From the NCBI RefSeq assembly GCF_018333235.1, contig NZ_BORP01000001.1:124001-188000 (forward strand): DNA of 64,000 nucleotides. Direction: 5' to 3'. Below are positions 36,200 through 45,864 of this stretch, one piece after another; the first letter of the stretch is position 1; each line of letters starts with the position of its first letter. The translations under genes and the position numbers were made by a program. Below the pieces are notes generated by a model. The model did not search any database, had not been told where the DNA came from, and was given only the letters and a program-made list of their open reading frames with translations. This DNA comes from Ornithinibacillus bavariensis (lineage in GTDB: Bacteria; Bacillota; Bacilli; Bacillales; Amphibacillaceae).

Positions 36200-37870
36200 A
36201 TGAGAAAACAAAGGGATAACTTCTTAAATAATGTCCTCTTAAATGGAATTCAAGACATGGTTTATATCATGGAAGTGATAGAGGATAGCCATTTTGTCTA
36301 TCATTTTATTAATCATGCTGTGAAAAGATATGCAGGTATTACGAACGAGGTTATTGGCAAATCCTTCGACGAAGTTTTGGATAAACAAAAAGCAAAGTTT
36401 CTATTTGAAAAATATCAAAAAGCTGTAGAAATAAAGGATCTCGTAGTATATGAAGACTTTTTCCCCTCTCCACTTGGTGAGGTACGATACGGTGAAAATG
36501 TTTTAACGCCACTTTTTGATGAAAATGGTAATTGTACACATGTGGTCGCAGTTGTAAAAGATATAACAGAAAGAAGATTAGCAGAGAAAGCTGCTATAGT
36601 CGCCCGTGAGCAGTTAAATGAGCAGAAACAGCGATATCAATCCCTTTTTGAATATAACATAGATGCAGTTATTGCGATTGATAGAGAAGGGGTGATTGTT
36701 ACTGGAAATCGTTCATTAGAGCTAGTCACTGGTAATAGTATTGCTGATATAAGAGGGAAACTGTATACAAGCCTTGTCTTAGAAGAAGATATTCCTATCG
36801 TTGAAAAGTATTTTAATATTGCCATCAATGGTATTTTAGAAGAGTTCCATATGCGATTAAAGAATAGAGATGGGAAAAAAATTGAAACTGTTGTAAAGCT
36901 TACACCAATAATTGTTAATGATGAAACAGTCGGGATTTATGCTATTTGTAAAGATATATCTGAGCAGATAAAAATGAAAAATAAATACACGGAAAGTGAA
37001 AATAAATTTGAAATTATTGCAGAAAACTCCGGTGATTTGATAACCATGCTTGATCAGTATGGCAAAATTTCTTATGTCTCACCATCCTATCGTGATGTCC
37101 TTCAGGCTAATCCAGAGGAATATATCGGGAGAGAATTTTATCATAATGTTCATCCAGAAGATATTGAGCATTTACTTCAATCCTTTGAAGTTTCCAAAAC
37201 TACTGGAAAGCCATGGGTTGCACAATTTAGACAAAAACATCAATCGGTTGGATGGATTTGGTCCGAATTAAAGGGTTCACCAGTGTATAACTATGTTGGA
37301 GAATTTAAGCAAATGGTTGTTCTTTCTAGGGATATATCTTCTCGTAAAAATTACGAGGAAAAATTGAAATACTTCGCATATCACGATTCGTTGACTGGAC
37401 TTCCTAATCGCAGATATTTCGCAATGCAACTTAAAGAAGCGCTAGATTTATTTGAGAAAAATCATGAAACCTTCGCGGTTATTATTATGGACTTGGATCG
37501 TTTTAAAGCGATAAATGATACATTTGGACATGATATTGGTGACAAAGCTATTTCTGAATTTGCATTGCGGGTTGCTAAACAAATACATCCAACTGATACA
37601 CTTGCACGTCTTGGTGGAGATGAATTCGTCCTATTAGTAAGAGGTAAGACAGATGTGCAGGACGTAATCCAAGTTGCAGAGGATATTATTAAGGTAGTAA
37701 AAGATCCATGGTGTATCGAGAATGCACAATTTAATACGACTACTAGTATTGGAATATCCTTGTTAGCTGAGGATAGAGTAAATACTTATGAATCTTTGTT
37801 TAAGAATGCTGACCAAGCTCTTTATGAAGCAAAAAATGCAGGCGGTAATCAATATGCCATAAGAAGGTAA
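36200..37870 (+). CDS. multi-PAS diguanylate cyclase
   Basis: 556 residues with no membrane helix. Three PAS domains (~10-130, ~145-265, ~270-390) precede a GGDEF domain (~395-555) with the intact LGGDEFVLL active-site loop and DLDRFKAINDTFGHD metal motif. It should make c-di-GMP from GTP in response to a cytoplasmic signal sensed by PAS. GAGGG lies 5 bases before the ATG. No RxxD inhibitory site is evident ahead of the GGDEF. Confidence 0.92.
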   Translation: MRKQRDNFLNNVLLNGIQDMVYIMEVIEDSHFVYHFINHAVKRYAGITNEVIGKSFDEVLDKQKAKFLFEKYQKAVEIKDLVVYEDFFPSPLGEVRYGENVLTPLFDENGNCTHVVAVVKDITERRLAEKAAIVAREQLNEQKQRYQSLFEYNIDAVIAIDREGVIVTGNRSLELVTGNSIADIRGKLYTSLVLEEDIPIVEKYFNIAINGILEEFHMRLKNRDGKKIETVVKLTPIIVNDETVGIYAICKDISEQIKMKNKYTESENKFEIIAENSGDLITMLDQYGKISYVSPSYRDVLQANPEEYIGREFYHNVHPEDIEHLLQSFEVSKTTGKPWVAQFRQKHQSVGWIWSELKGSPVYNYVGEFKQMVVLSRDISSRKNYEEKLKYFAYHDSLTGLPNRRYFAMQLKEALDLFEKNHETFAVIIMDLDRFKAINDTFGHDIGDKAISEFALRVAKQIHPTDTLARLGGDEFVLLVRGKTDVQDVIQVAEDIIKVVKDPWCIENAQFNTTTSIGISLLAEDRVNTYESLFKNADQALYEAKNAGGNQYAIRR

Positions 37871-37916
37871 TAGAGGATGCTTTACGAGGGATTATTCCCC
37901 CATAAAGCATCCTCTA
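37871..37916. terminator. perfect hairpin between convergent genes
   Basis: TAGAGGATGCTTTA (37871-37884) and TAAAGCATCCTCTA (37903-37916) are exact complements. It begins directly after the cyclase stop and covers the stop of the small minus-strand gene. There is no U tract on either side, so it may work as an mRNA-stabilising or bidirectional stop element. Confidence 0.6.
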
Positions 37917-38052
37917 TGTGTGATGTATGAATTATAGTTTCTACTTTAGCTGTCTCTGTTTTACCGATAATCTGTTGTAGTAGAAAATAGGCAAACCCTA
38001 AAACCGCAATCACAAGCAGAATCATAATAACAACGATGAATTTACCTTTCAA
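37882..38052 (-). CDS. small single-span membrane protein
   Basis: 56 residues from a TTG 6 bases after GAGGGTG. A hydrophobic helix covers residues ~5-27 (FIVVIMILLVIAVLGFAYF), followed by a short polar tail with HTSHIEDALWG. No family is recognised. A longer in-frame ORF to 38136 has no site. It sits between the flavoenzyme gene and the convergent cyclase. Confidence 0.55.
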   Translation of the reverse strand: MKGKFIVVIMILLVIAVLGFAYFLLQQIIGKTETAKVETIIHTSHIEDALWGNNPS

Positions 38053-38157
38053 ATTTTTCACCCTCGATTCTATTAAATAAATAACTTGATATAAGCCTAG
38101 CAAATCTCTTTTTTCCTGGCAATTAGGAAAGTTCACTTCTACGTAAGGAAAGTTGGT

Positions 38158-39273
38158 TTAGTTAAAAAGTGCACCATGTACATCATAATCTTTTAGCTCT
38201 ATGTCAAGTTTTTCACCTAATGCCAGCTTTGCTAGCTGAGTACCAACAAATGGTCCGGTGGTAAGACCTGATGAACCTAATCCATTAGCTAGCATTAATC
38301 CGCTTATTCCTTGAATTGTACCAATTACTGGCAGAAATTCAGGTGTGAATGGGCGAAACCCTACGCGTGCTTCAAGTATAGGGCTATCGGATAAGGAAGG
38401 CAATACCTCCAGTGCCTTTGATAAAATATCATGGATTCCGCCAGCTGTAATGCGCTGGTCAAAGCCAACATCATTTTCATGTGTTGCACCAATTACTAGT
38501 CGGTGTTTAAAAGGAACGATCGATTGACTTGTTGGAGGCATTAGCACTGGCCAATGATTTGCTTCCTCATTTTGTAATTCAAGATGTAAAAGCTGTCCCT
38601 TTTGTCCTCTCGCTTGAAAATGGATTCCAAGAGGTTGTAACAATTCTCCCATCCATGCTCCACAAGCAGCAATTACTGTCTTTGCTTCATATATGGTGTC
38701 ATTTATATAGATTCCTTTGACACGTGAATTACTATGATAAAGGGTTGCATGGCCGTCAAGTAGCTCAGCACCATACTTTTTGGCAGCACGTAATAATGCA
38801 TTTCGGAAAACACGTCCATCAACTCGTGCTGCTCCACTTATATGAATGGAGCTATAAGATTCATCAACCAATGGGAATAGTTCTCTAGTTTGTTTCGGTG
38901 ATAGCAGGGAAATTTCTCCTATTTCAGGTGCTTCCTCCTTTCTAGTAATCGCTCTCTCCTTCATCGCTAGTAACTTTTCTTCTGCATGATGAATGCTAAG
39001 GGCACCAACCTTTGCATAACCTGTTTCTATCTCACCATCTTCCTCGAGCTCTCGGACAATAGAAGGATAAATACGTGCACCATTTCTTGCAAGTGAATAC
39101 CATTTTTTGTTTCTACGTTGTGATAGCCAAGGGCAAATTACACCGGCAGCGGCATCTGTAGCCTGTCCGTTTCCAGATTGGTCAACTAGAAGTATATCAG
39201 CACCACTTTTTGCCAGTTTATAGGCTGTCGTTGCTCCAAGAATTCCACCACCAACAATTATAAAATCTTTCAT
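38158..39273 (-). CDS. FAD-dependent oxidoreductase, glycine-oxidase/D-amino-acid-oxidase family
   Basis: 371 residues starting at ATG 39273 (MKDFIIVGGG), with GAGGATT upstream. The dinucleotide fold GGGILGATTAY is at the N-terminus, and the DAO-family segments GQKGQLLHLE, IGATHE, GFRPFTPEFLPVIG and the FAD-binding end GLGSSGLTTGPFVG follow. It likely deaminates an amine or amino acid with H2O2 production; B. subtilis YurR is a comparable protein. The substrate is unknown. Confidence 0.9.
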   Translation of the reverse strand: MKDFIIVGGGILGATTAYKLAKSGADILLVDQSGNGQATDAAAGVICPWLSQRRNKKWYSLARNGARIYPSIVRELEEDGEIETGYAKVGALSIHHAEEKLLAMKERAITRKEEAPEIGEISLLSPKQTRELFPLVDESYSSIHISGAARVDGRVFRNALLRAAKKYGAELLDGHATLYHSNSRVKGIYINDTIYEAKTVIAACGAWMGELLQPLGIHFQARGQKGQLLHLELQNEEANHWPVLMPPTSQSIVPFKHRLVIGATHENDVGFDQRITAGGIHDILSKALEVLPSLSDSPILEARVGFRPFTPEFLPVIGTIQGISGLMLANGLGSSGLTTGPFVGTQLAKLALGEKLDIELKDYDVHGALFN

Positions 39274-39441
39274 AGTCAAAATCCTCTTCAATAAAAATCT
39301 TCTATAATAACTATAAGAATTATTATTGAAAATGTAAAATTACTAGGTAAAACAATTTAATCTAATAAATTTTTATGGTAATCTTGTATCTGGATATAAT
39401 GGATTATAAGCTATACATATAAAGGATAAAGGAGAATGAAG

Positions 39442-40374
39442 ATGAGTAAAACACTAGTTTTTGGTCATAAAAATCCTGACACAGATACAATATGTTCAGC
39501 GCTCGCTTATGCTAACCTAAAAAATAAATTAGGTGTGAATGCTGAACCTGCACGTCTTGGTGAGGTTAATAAAGAAACCAACTATGCATTGAACTATTTT
39601 AATGTAGAAGCACCGCAACTTATTGATGCTGTCCCAGCGGATGTTGAACAAGTTATTTTAGTCGATCATAATGAATTTCAACAAAGTGTAAGTAATATAA
39701 AGGATGTTCGAATTTTAGAGGTTATCGATCATCATCGAGTATCTAATTTTGAAACAAAAGAACCACTTTATTTCCGTGCTGAACCAGTTGGCTGTACAGC
39801 AACCATCTTATACAAAATGTATAAGGAAAATGACATTGAAGTAACAAAGGAAATAGCTGGTCTACTCTTATCTGCCATTATTTCTGATTCTCTATTACTT
39901 AAATCTCCAACCTGTACACAGGAGGATGTTGATGCAGCCCATGAGCTTGCTGATATAGCTGGTGTAGAACTAGAAAAGTACGGACTAGATATGTTACAAG
40001 CAGGAGCCGATTTAAGTGATAAATCAGCTGCCGAATTAATCTCGATGGATGCAAAAGAATTTGCAATGGGTGATGCAAAGGTTGAAATTGCTCAAGTAAA
40101 TACGGTAGATGCTAGCAAAGTTTATGAGCTTCAAACAGAATTAGAAGAAGTAATGGATAAAGCAATTAATGAAAAAGGATTAGATTTATTCCTCTTTGTT
40201 GTAACAGACATTATAAACAATGATTCTGAAGTATTAGCACGTGGTAAGGGTTATGAAAAGGTAGCAGATGCATTTGGAGTAACACTTGATAACAGTCATC
40301 GTGCATTATTAAAAGGTGTTGTATCTCGTAAAAAACAAATCGTTACTGCATTAACTGACGCTTTTACAAAATAA
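39442..40374 (+). CDS. ppaC: manganese-dependent inorganic pyrophosphatase (family II)
   Basis: 310 residues. A DHH-family phosphoesterase: GHKNPDTDT near the N-terminus (His9, Asp13, Asp15), DHNE and DHHR metal motifs, and a DHHA2 C-terminal domain (SRKKQIV). It hydrolyses pyrophosphate to drive biosynthesis in the cytosol. The start at 39442 is preferred because AAGGAG ends 7 bases before it; ATG 39436 is only 1 base away from that site. Confidence 0.97.
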   Translation: MSKTLVFGHKNPDTDTICSALAYANLKNKLGVNAEPARLGEVNKETNYALNYFNVEAPQLIDAVPADVEQVILVDHNEFQQSVSNIKDVRILEVIDHHRVSNFETKEPLYFRAEPVGCTATILYKMYKENDIEVTKEIAGLLLSAIISDSLLLKSPTCTQEDVDAAHELADIAGVELEKYGLDMLQAGADLSDKSAAELISMDAKEFAMGDAKVEIAQVNTVDASKVYELQTELEEVMDKAINEKGLDLFLFVVTDIINNDSEVLARGKGYEKVADAFGVTLDNSHRALLKGVVSRKKQIVTALTDAFTK

Positions 40375-40389
40375 TAGTCAATAATAATC

Positions 40390-40416
40390 GCCTCCATATC
40401 CATGGGGGCTCTTTAT
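40390..40416 (+). terminator. terminator of ppaC
   Basis: GCCTCCAT (40390-40397) pairs with ATGGGGGC (40402-40409) with one wobble; a short T-rich tract follows. Confidence 0.6.
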
Positions 40417-40491
40417 GTTGGAAGTAGTACAGACTTATTTATTTGGAGAATAGGGAAGGATATCTTTCTTTCACTAAAAAATAGATGAAGC

Positions 40492-40528
40492 TATAAAATA
40501 TAAATAGCCTTGGTGTAAACCAAGGCTA
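40492..40528 (-). terminator. terminator of the small minus-strand gene
   Basis: On the minus strand TAGCCTTGG pairs with CCAAGGCTA around a 6-base loop (40505-40528), followed by TTTATATTTT. Confidence 0.75.
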
Positions 40529-40557
40529 AATTAATAGGAGAGAGGGTTCAGTTGTTA

Positions 40558-40719
40558 TTATTTTCTTATACGATTAATTAGGCTGACAATAGACTGGTTT
40601 GTTTTTGAAGCTTTTCTTACAGGTGTTATTTGATAACGCATACTGTTCGCATTTTGACTCAGTTTAGCTTGCATTTGTCGTATTGCTTCAGCTGCCTTTT
40701 GTTTTGCTTCTTCTAACAT
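40558..40719 (-). CDS. small basic protein of 53 residues, unknown
   Basis: Reads MLEEAKQKAAEAIRQMQ and continues to ...VSLINRIRK. AAAGGAGG lies 8 bases before the ATG, which is strong support. It is an amphipathic N-terminal helix followed by a basic tail. No family is recognised; small basic Bacillaceae proteins of this kind are often spore-related, which is only a guess. It ends at its own terminator. Confidence 0.7.
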   Translation of the reverse strand: MLEEAKQKAAEAIRQMQAKLSQNANSMRYQITPVRKASKTNQSIVSLINRIRK

Positions 40720-40810
40720 TTAAAAAACCTCCTTTCTAAAATTATCATATGAAAGGAGGTAGTACTTGCTAGTGTGTTTCTATTATTTCTATTTAAATTG
40801 ATTGAAATAG

Positions 40811-41356
40811 TTACTTGTTATCCTTCATTAGTTTAGACATTATTTCTGTCATCTCAGCTAGTTTCTTTTCATCACTCATCACTTCCTGCATCATCTCCAT
40901 GGCTGTTTGCTTCATTTCAGGGTTATTCATCATCTTCTTAAATAAATCATTCACATCGCCATTTTCCCCTAAATTTTTAAATAGGTCATTTAGGTTACCA
41001 TTCTTCATCGCATTTAACACTCCTTTAATAGGTATTTTTTTAAGCAAATTTCTTGTAGAATGAAGTACCTTTTTTGTAAATTCCTTTCCTTTCTCTGAAT
41101 TTATTAGATTGATAATGCTCTGGATTTTATCCGAAAAATCAGAATTAATATCTTTGTTCTGCCATTCTATACGAATTTGCTCAAATAGGTTATCTAGAGG
41201 CTTTCCCTGATTATTGTTGTTCATTTTCGATAAAATTGGACTTGTCATTGGTTTTCCTTTCGGTTGGATAGTATCCTCCTCAGTGGAATCGATCTGGTTA
41301 GCCTTTGCCCGACGATATTTTCCGGCAGCGGTATTTTTAAAGGAAATCTGCTTCAT
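40811..41356 (-). CDS. hypothetical protein rich in Met, Asn and Lys, 181 residues
   Basis: From ATG 41356 (AAAGGTGGTG upstream). A basic, polar N-terminal part leads into a helical C-terminal half with 'NLNDLFKNLGENGDVNDLF' and 'NPEMKQTAMEMMQEV', resembling short STI1-like helical repeats. No signal peptide or membrane helix. Function unknown. It may follow the same regulation as the small gene downstream, but they are 91 bases apart. A longer frame to 41509 lacks a site. Confidence 0.65.
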   Translation of the reverse strand: MKQISFKNTAAGKYRRAKANQIDSTEEDTIQPKGKPMTSPILSKMNNNNQGKPLDNLFEQIRIEWQNKDINSDFSDKIQSIINLINSEKGKEFTKKVLHSTRNLLKKIPIKGVLNAMKNGNLNDLFKNLGENGDVNDLFKKMMNNPEMKQTAMEMMQEVMSDEKKLAEMTEIMSKLMKDNK

Positions 41357-41607
41357 GAAAATCACCACCTTTGTTAACAGTACTTTCTTTACATTGGTAC
41401 GTATAAAGGTCTCCATTGGTAAGTGTGTAAGTCTATTTTTAATATTAAATATATGCTTGCCTACTAGAAGTAAAGTTAATAGGTTATCAAACCTATTGAA
41501 TATAACCATTTTTTAATAGAGAAGTTATTTCGTCCAAACTGAATGAAAAGAGTTACATAATGTATTAATGTGAGGCCTCATAGTAAAGCTATAGGAGGTG
41601 TTTGTAG

Positions 41608-41697
41608 ATGCTAGCAGCATTTGTATTGCTATTCGTATGGTTCGTTATCTTTACACCGATTATCCTATTGATTGCGCTTCTTGCAGCTTTAACTTAA
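41608..41697 (+). CDS. 29-residue hydrophobic membrane peptide
   Basis: Encodes MLAAFVLLFVWFVIFTPIILL plus 8 residues, almost entirely one membrane helix. TAGGAGGTG lies 8 bases before the ATG and a perfect terminator follows, so it is an independent small gene. Such peptides in Bacillaceae are often sporulation-associated or partners of a larger membrane protein. Confidence 0.75.
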   Translation: MLAAFVLLFVWFVIFTPIILLIALLAALT

Positions 41698-41745
41698 ATC
41701 AATAGATAGGGTCCGACTAACCATTTATAACTCCAACATTTATTG

Positions 41746-41780
41746 GTAGTAGCTATCATTTGATAGCTACTACTTTTTTT
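41746..41780 (+). terminator. terminator of the 29-residue peptide gene
   Basis: GTAGTAGCTATCA (41746-41758) and TGATAGCTACTAC (41761-41773) pair perfectly, followed by TTTTTTT. Confidence 0.92.
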
Positions 41781-41956
41781 AGTAGGTGCGAGTCGAGTCG
41801 TATATTAATGGTAAATATCATTATAGAAATAGCTATATTTTGATATAAGGGAAGGGTGTAGCATCATGTAACCAATTCAAAATGTATTGCTAACTGCGAA
41901 TGAATAAATTTTCCTGACCACACAACACTAACAACATACCTGAAAGGAGGGACATA

Positions 41957-42106
41957 ATGAGTAGACCAAAAGGACCAAAACAACAAAAACAGCCGAATCT
42001 TCCTTTAGGGCCAGAAATGCCTTATGGAGAAGGATTAGACGGCTCAAAAAAAGTAAAGAATAAAAATCATTCCCGTCAAAATCATAATCCACACCATGAT
42101 ATGTAA
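41957..42106 (+). CDS. sspP: small acid-soluble spore protein P
   Basis: 49 residues with AAAGGAGG 7 bases before the ATG. The C-terminus (LDGSKKVKNKNHSRQNHNPHHDM) matches the SspP signature GSKKVKNxNHxRQxHNxHHDM. It is a minor spore protein. It is monocistronic with its own terminator. Confidence 0.92.
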   Translation: MSRPKGPKQQKQPNLPLGPEMPYGEGLDGSKKVKNKNHSRQNHNPHHDM

Positions 42107-42117
42107 AACCTTAAGAA

Positions 42118-42141
42118 GGCAGTCTTTAGACTGTCTTTTTA
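42118..42141 (+). terminator. terminator of sspP
   Basis: GGCAGTCT pairs with AGACTGTC around 2 bases, followed by TTTTT. Confidence 0.88.
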
Positions 42142-42221
42142 CTTTTATGCCATTTTTTAATTGATTCCATTAATAGGTTAACCTATTATGAGAACTATAC
42201 TGATGAAAAGGGATTGGTAGT

Positions 42222-42620
42222 ATGAAAAAATTTTGGGAAGAGTTTAAGACATTTGCAATGAAGGGAAATGTACTAGATTTAGCTGTTGCTGTAGTGATAG
42301 GAACAGCTTTTAGTGCTATAGTTAATTCCTTGGTGGGAAATATTATAACTCCTCTTGTTGGAATCCTATTTAATGGAATTGATTTCAGCAATGCAGTATG
42401 GACGATTCGCGGTGTAGCTATCCAATATGGAATATTTATACAGTCTGTATTTGATTTCTTTGTAATTGCTTTATCTATTTTTATTTTTATTCGTGTATTA
42501 GAAAAGTTTAGGCATAAAAAGAAGGAAGAAGAAACAGAAGAACCTAAAGTAGATCCAAAAGAAAAGTTATTGGTAGAAATTCGTGATATTTTACGGGAAC
42601 AAAATGAAAACAATAAGTAA
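42222..42620 (+). CDS. mscL: large-conductance mechanosensitive channel MscL
   Basis: 132 residues, the usual MscL size. The N-terminal amphipathic helix and pore helix (KGNVLDLAVAVVIGTAFSAIVNSLV) are followed by a periplasmic loop, the second helix (~70-95, IQSVFDFFVIALSIFIFI) and a charged C-terminal bundle (KEKLLVEIRDIL). It opens under membrane tension and releases solutes upon osmotic downshock. The MBL-fold gene begins 12 bases after its stop, so they are likely cotranscribed. Confidence 0.97.
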   Translation: MKKFWEEFKTFAMKGNVLDLAVAVVIGTAFSAIVNSLVGNIITPLVGILFNGIDFSNAVWTIRGVAIQYGIFIQSVFDFFVIALSIFIFIRVLEKFRHKKKEEETEEPKVDPKEKLLVEIRDILREQNENNK

Positions 42621-42632
42621 AGGGGAATTGTT

Positions 42633-43418
42633 ATGGTAGAAATTCACCATCCGTGGTTCACTGTCGAGGAGATTGATTCAACAACCTATGCAATTAGTGA
42701 ATATGGTCATTGGGAAAAAGTGCATTCATTTTTGTTAATTGGAAACGAGAAAGCAGCTTTAATTGATACAGGATTAGGAATAGATAATATGAAGCAAATA
42801 ACGGATCAGTTAACGGATTTGCCTATTGTGGTAATTACCACACATGTTCATGCTGATCATATTGGAAGTCATAGGGAATACGATACGATTCTTGTTCATG
42901 AAGCCGAGGAGGATTGGCTTATCAATGGGATTAAGGGCTTAAGTATCGAACAGATAAGAAAAGATATTGGACGTGATATAACAAAACCTACTCCTAGTAG
43001 CTTTCATCCGCATACTTACACACCTTTTACTGGAATACCAACTGCTTTATTATCAGACGGTGACTTAATTGATTTGGGTGATAGGCTACTCACCATTTTT
43101 CATACACCAGGGCATTCGCCAGGTCACATTTGCATTTTAGACAATGACCGTGAGTATTTATTTACTGGAGATTTACTTTATACTGGGACGCCAATCTACG
43201 CATTTTATCCTACAACTGACCCAGAAGCATTAGTGAACTCCTTGGAGCGTATTTCCTTATTACAGGTTCAGCGCGTTTTTGGTTCGCATAATGAACTAGG
43301 ACTTGATCCAAGTATTTTACTTGAGGTACAGTCGTTAATTCAGGATCTTCGTGAAAAAGATGTTATTCGACATGGAACAGGTATCCACGAATTTCAGAGG
43401 ATAAGTGTGCAATTTTAA
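42633..43418 (+). CDS. MBL-fold metallohydrolase
   Basis: 261 residues. The metal motif THVHADH is at residues ~70-76, with the later ligands in HTPGHSPGH, GDLL and FGSHN. This is the glyoxalase II-like/lactonase-like group of metallo-beta-lactamase fold proteins; the substrate is not determined. AAAGGGG lies ahead of the ATG. It is followed 11 bases later by the DUF4269 gene. Confidence 0.9.
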   Translation: MVEIHHPWFTVEEIDSTTYAISEYGHWEKVHSFLLIGNEKAALIDTGLGIDNMKQITDQLTDLPIVVITTHVHADHIGSHREYDTILVHEAEEDWLINGIKGLSIEQIRKDIGRDITKPTPSSFHPHTYTPFTGIPTALLSDGDLIDLGDRLLTIFHTPGHSPGHICILDNDREYLFTGDLLYTGTPIYAFYPTTDPEALVNSLERISLLQVQRVFGSHNELGLDPSILLEVQSLIQDLREKDVIRHGTGIHEFQRISVQF

Positions 43419-43429
43419 AGGAGATAATT

Positions 43430-43963
43430 ATGTTTGATTCCTTAGAAGCATTAAGGACGGGAAATGATGTACAAAAAGGAGTATATACGGCAATTATCGA
43501 GCTAGATGTAATAAGAAAATTGGCCATTTATAATCCGTTTGTTTGTGGAACATTTCCAATCAATATTTATACGTTGCAATCGGATGTAGATATTATCATG
43601 GAAGTTCATGACTTCGAGCAATTTAAAATAGCCTTAATAGTCTACTTCGGAGATAAAAATCAATTTCGGATTAAAGAAAAGAGGATTCGTGGTAGAAAAG
43701 TAATAAAAGCAAATTTCTCCTTTCAAGGCTTTGCCTTCGAATTATTTGGTCAAGCTCAAGCTGTAGAAGAACAATATGCTTATCTTCATATGGTAATTGA
43801 ACATAGGCTATTACAGCAGTATCCGGAAAAGAGAGAAAACATTATAAAGCTGAAGTCAGATGGAATAAAGACCGAGCCGGCTATTTGTATGGCCTTTGAA
43901 ATAGAAGGTGATCATCCATATGAAGACTTAATTTTTTATGGGAAGGGTCTTGGTTTAATTTAA
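43430..43963 (+). CDS. DUF4269 protein with nucleotidyltransferase-like fold
   Basis: 177 residues. It has the DUF4269 pattern (YNPFVCGTFPINIYTLQSDVDIIMEV), with a DxD pair where nucleotidyltransferases keep their metal ligands. The remainder (IKANFSFQGFAFELFGQ) agrees with the family. Its activity is not known. It is the third gene of mscL-MBL-DUF4269 and ends at a strong terminator. Confidence 0.85.
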   Translation: MFDSLEALRTGNDVQKGVYTAIIELDVIRKLAIYNPFVCGTFPINIYTLQSDVDIIMEVHDFEQFKIALIVYFGDKNQFRIKEKRIRGRKVIKANFSFQGFAFELFGQAQAVEEQYAYLHMVIEHRLLQQYPEKRENIIKLKSDGIKTEPAICMAFEIEGDHPYEDLIFYGKGLGLI

Positions 43964-43980
43964 TAATGATTTCCTATTTC

Positions 43981-44009
43981 AGAATGGCAATGTTTTGCCA
44001 TTCTTTTTT
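43981..44009 (+). terminator. terminator of the mscL operon
   Basis: AGAATGGCAA (43981-43990) pairs with TTGCCATTCT (43995-44004), followed by TTTTTT. Confidence 0.92.
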
Positions 44010-44121
44010 AAATTATCTGTTTTCTCCGTCTCTAGACTGAAACTTTTTCAAACTAAGGGCTGTAGAATGAAAAATTGATAAAAGGTACACTATGATTAGA
44101 AAATGAGAAGGGATGAGAGAA

Positions 44122-45108
44122 ATGGCTGTAAAAATAGTCGAGGTGAAAAACCTTAAAAAGTCATACAAAAAGCGGAAAACAAAAGAATACATAACAGCAG
44201 TAAATGATATTTCATTTACAGTAAATAAAGGGGAAATCTTAGGTCTTCTGGGGCCGAACGGGGCAGGAAAGACCACCACAATTAAGATGATCTGTGGCTT
44301 AGTTGTTCCTGATAGTGGAGCTATTACGATCAATGGAATTGATAATCAGTCAAAAAGACTTCGTGCTCAGGAGCATATTAGTGCTGTTCTAGAAGGAAAT
44401 AGGAATTTATATTGGCGGCTAACCGTTCGAGAGAATATGGAGTATTTTGCTGGTAATCGTGGGAAATCAAGAAAAGAGGTCACTAGTCAAATTGAGGAAT
44501 TGTTACACCAGTTTCGTTTGAAGGATAAAGAAAATGAAATGGTTAATCGTCTATCACGAGGAATGCAGCAAAAATTGGCAATTGCGGTAGCGATGCTTGC
44601 AGGAAGTGAAGTTATTTTACTAGATGAACCGACACTTGGTTTAGATATAGAAACAGGATATGAGGTTCGTGAATTACTCCGTGAAATTGTGAGGGAGCAA
44701 AAGAGGACAATTATTATTACCTCACATGATATGGATGTTATTCAGGATTTATGTGAGCGTACTGTGATCATTAATAGTGGAAAAGTTGTAACCAATGATC
44801 GTGTCGAAAATCTGATGAAACTATTTGAAGTAAGGGCATATGTAATTAAACTTGATGGGCACTTGAGCGAGGAACAGCATCATCTGCTCTTAGAAAAATT
44901 CCCTCTTCTAGTTTATACACCTGATACCTTCCAATCTACATTAGAGGTCGAGTTAACACAATCTCAAGACATTTATGAACTATTTGATGTACTGAAGCTA
45001 GAACAGATTCCAGTGGATACAATTGACAGAAAGACAATCAATTTTGAACAAGTGTTTATGAAGATAGTGAAGGGAGAGACACAGGATGCGGTTTCTGAAC
45101 GTGCTTAG
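44122..45108 (+). CDS. ABC exporter ATP-binding protein
   Basis: 328 residues. Walker A GPNGAGKTT, signature LSRGMQQK and Walker B VILLDEPTLGLD, then a C-terminal extension (~215-328) typical of CcmA/drug-exporter ATPases. It pairs with the following ABC-2 permease. The start at 44122 is set by AAGGG at 44108-44112; ATG 44113 overlaps that site. The gene overlaps the permease gene by 23 bases. Confidence 0.92.
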   Translation: MAVKIVEVKNLKKSYKKRKTKEYITAVNDISFTVNKGEILGLLGPNGAGKTTTIKMICGLVVPDSGAITINGIDNQSKRLRAQEHISAVLEGNRNLYWRLTVRENMEYFAGNRGKSRKEVTSQIEELLHQFRLKDKENEMVNRLSRGMQQKLAIAVAMLAGSEVILLDEPTLGLDIETGYEVRELLREIVREQKRTIIITSHDMDVIQDLCERTVIINSGKVVTNDRVENLMKLFEVRAYVIKLDGHLSEEQHHLLLEKFPLLVYTPDTFQSTLEVELTQSQDIYELFDVLKLEQIPVDTIDRKTINFEQVFMKIVKGETQDAVSERA

Positions 45109-45859
45109 TGCCAATATTCGAAGAGAATTTATCTTATTGAAACGGTACTTACCGAATACGATTGCAATGCTTGTAACCTTTTATGTCATTTTCATTGGGA
45201 TGTTTTTTGGAATTTCACTAATTGGAGATCCTACAACACAAGATGCAAATATCCAGTATGTCATTGTTAATTATATTTTCTGGTTTTTAGCGATGCTTGT
45301 CGTAAACGATATTGGTTGGCAGATTACAAACGAAGCAACACAAGGAACATTAGAGCAATTAGGCATGTCACCAATGGGGATATGGAGGATTATGCTTTCA
45401 AGGCTTTTATCTACTACAATCGTTGAGTTTATAATAATTATTGGGCTTTTATATTTAAGTATGTTTACAGCTGGTCAGTGGTTAAACATTGATGTACTAT
45501 CAATTTTACCAATACTAATTTTAACGTTAATTAGTATGTTTGGCTTGGGCTTAATTATTGCAGGCTTCACCATGATTATTAAGCAAATACAGGCATTCTT
45601 ACAAATTTTGCAATTCTTACTAGCAGGTTTAACCTTTGTGCCATTATCGGTAGCTCCATTCTTAGCATTTTTTCCATTTGTAAAGGGAGTTGACATGGTA
45701 AGAGAGGTCATGATCAATGGGACTACTATTACCGAATTTGGTGTTGGTGATATTTCTATTTTAGTGTTCAATGGAATATTTTACTTTGGGATAGGACTAT
45801 TTATTTTCTTACGTTGTGAACGCTATGCAATGAGTAAGGGCTTACTAGCACATTATTAA
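45086..45859 (+). CDS. ABC-2 type exporter permease
   Basis: 257 residues and six membrane helices. It carries the ABC-2 motifs of the drug/lipid exporter group (QITNEATQGTLEQLGMSP). Its coupling with the upstream ATPase by a 23-base overlap means the two are made together. The substrate is unknown. Confidence 0.9.
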   Translation: MRFLNVLSANIRREFILLKRYLPNTIAMLVTFYVIFIGMFFGISLIGDPTTQDANIQYVIVNYIFWFLAMLVVNDIGWQITNEATQGTLEQLGMSPMGIWRIMLSRLLSTTIVEFIIIIGLLYLSMFTAGQWLNIDVLSILPILILTLISMFGLGLIIAGFTMIIKQIQAFLQILQFLLAGLTFVPLSVAPFLAFFPFVKGVDMVREVMINGTTITEFGVGDISILVFNGIFYFGIGLFIFLRCERYAMSKGLLAHY

Positions 45860-45864
45860 GGTTT

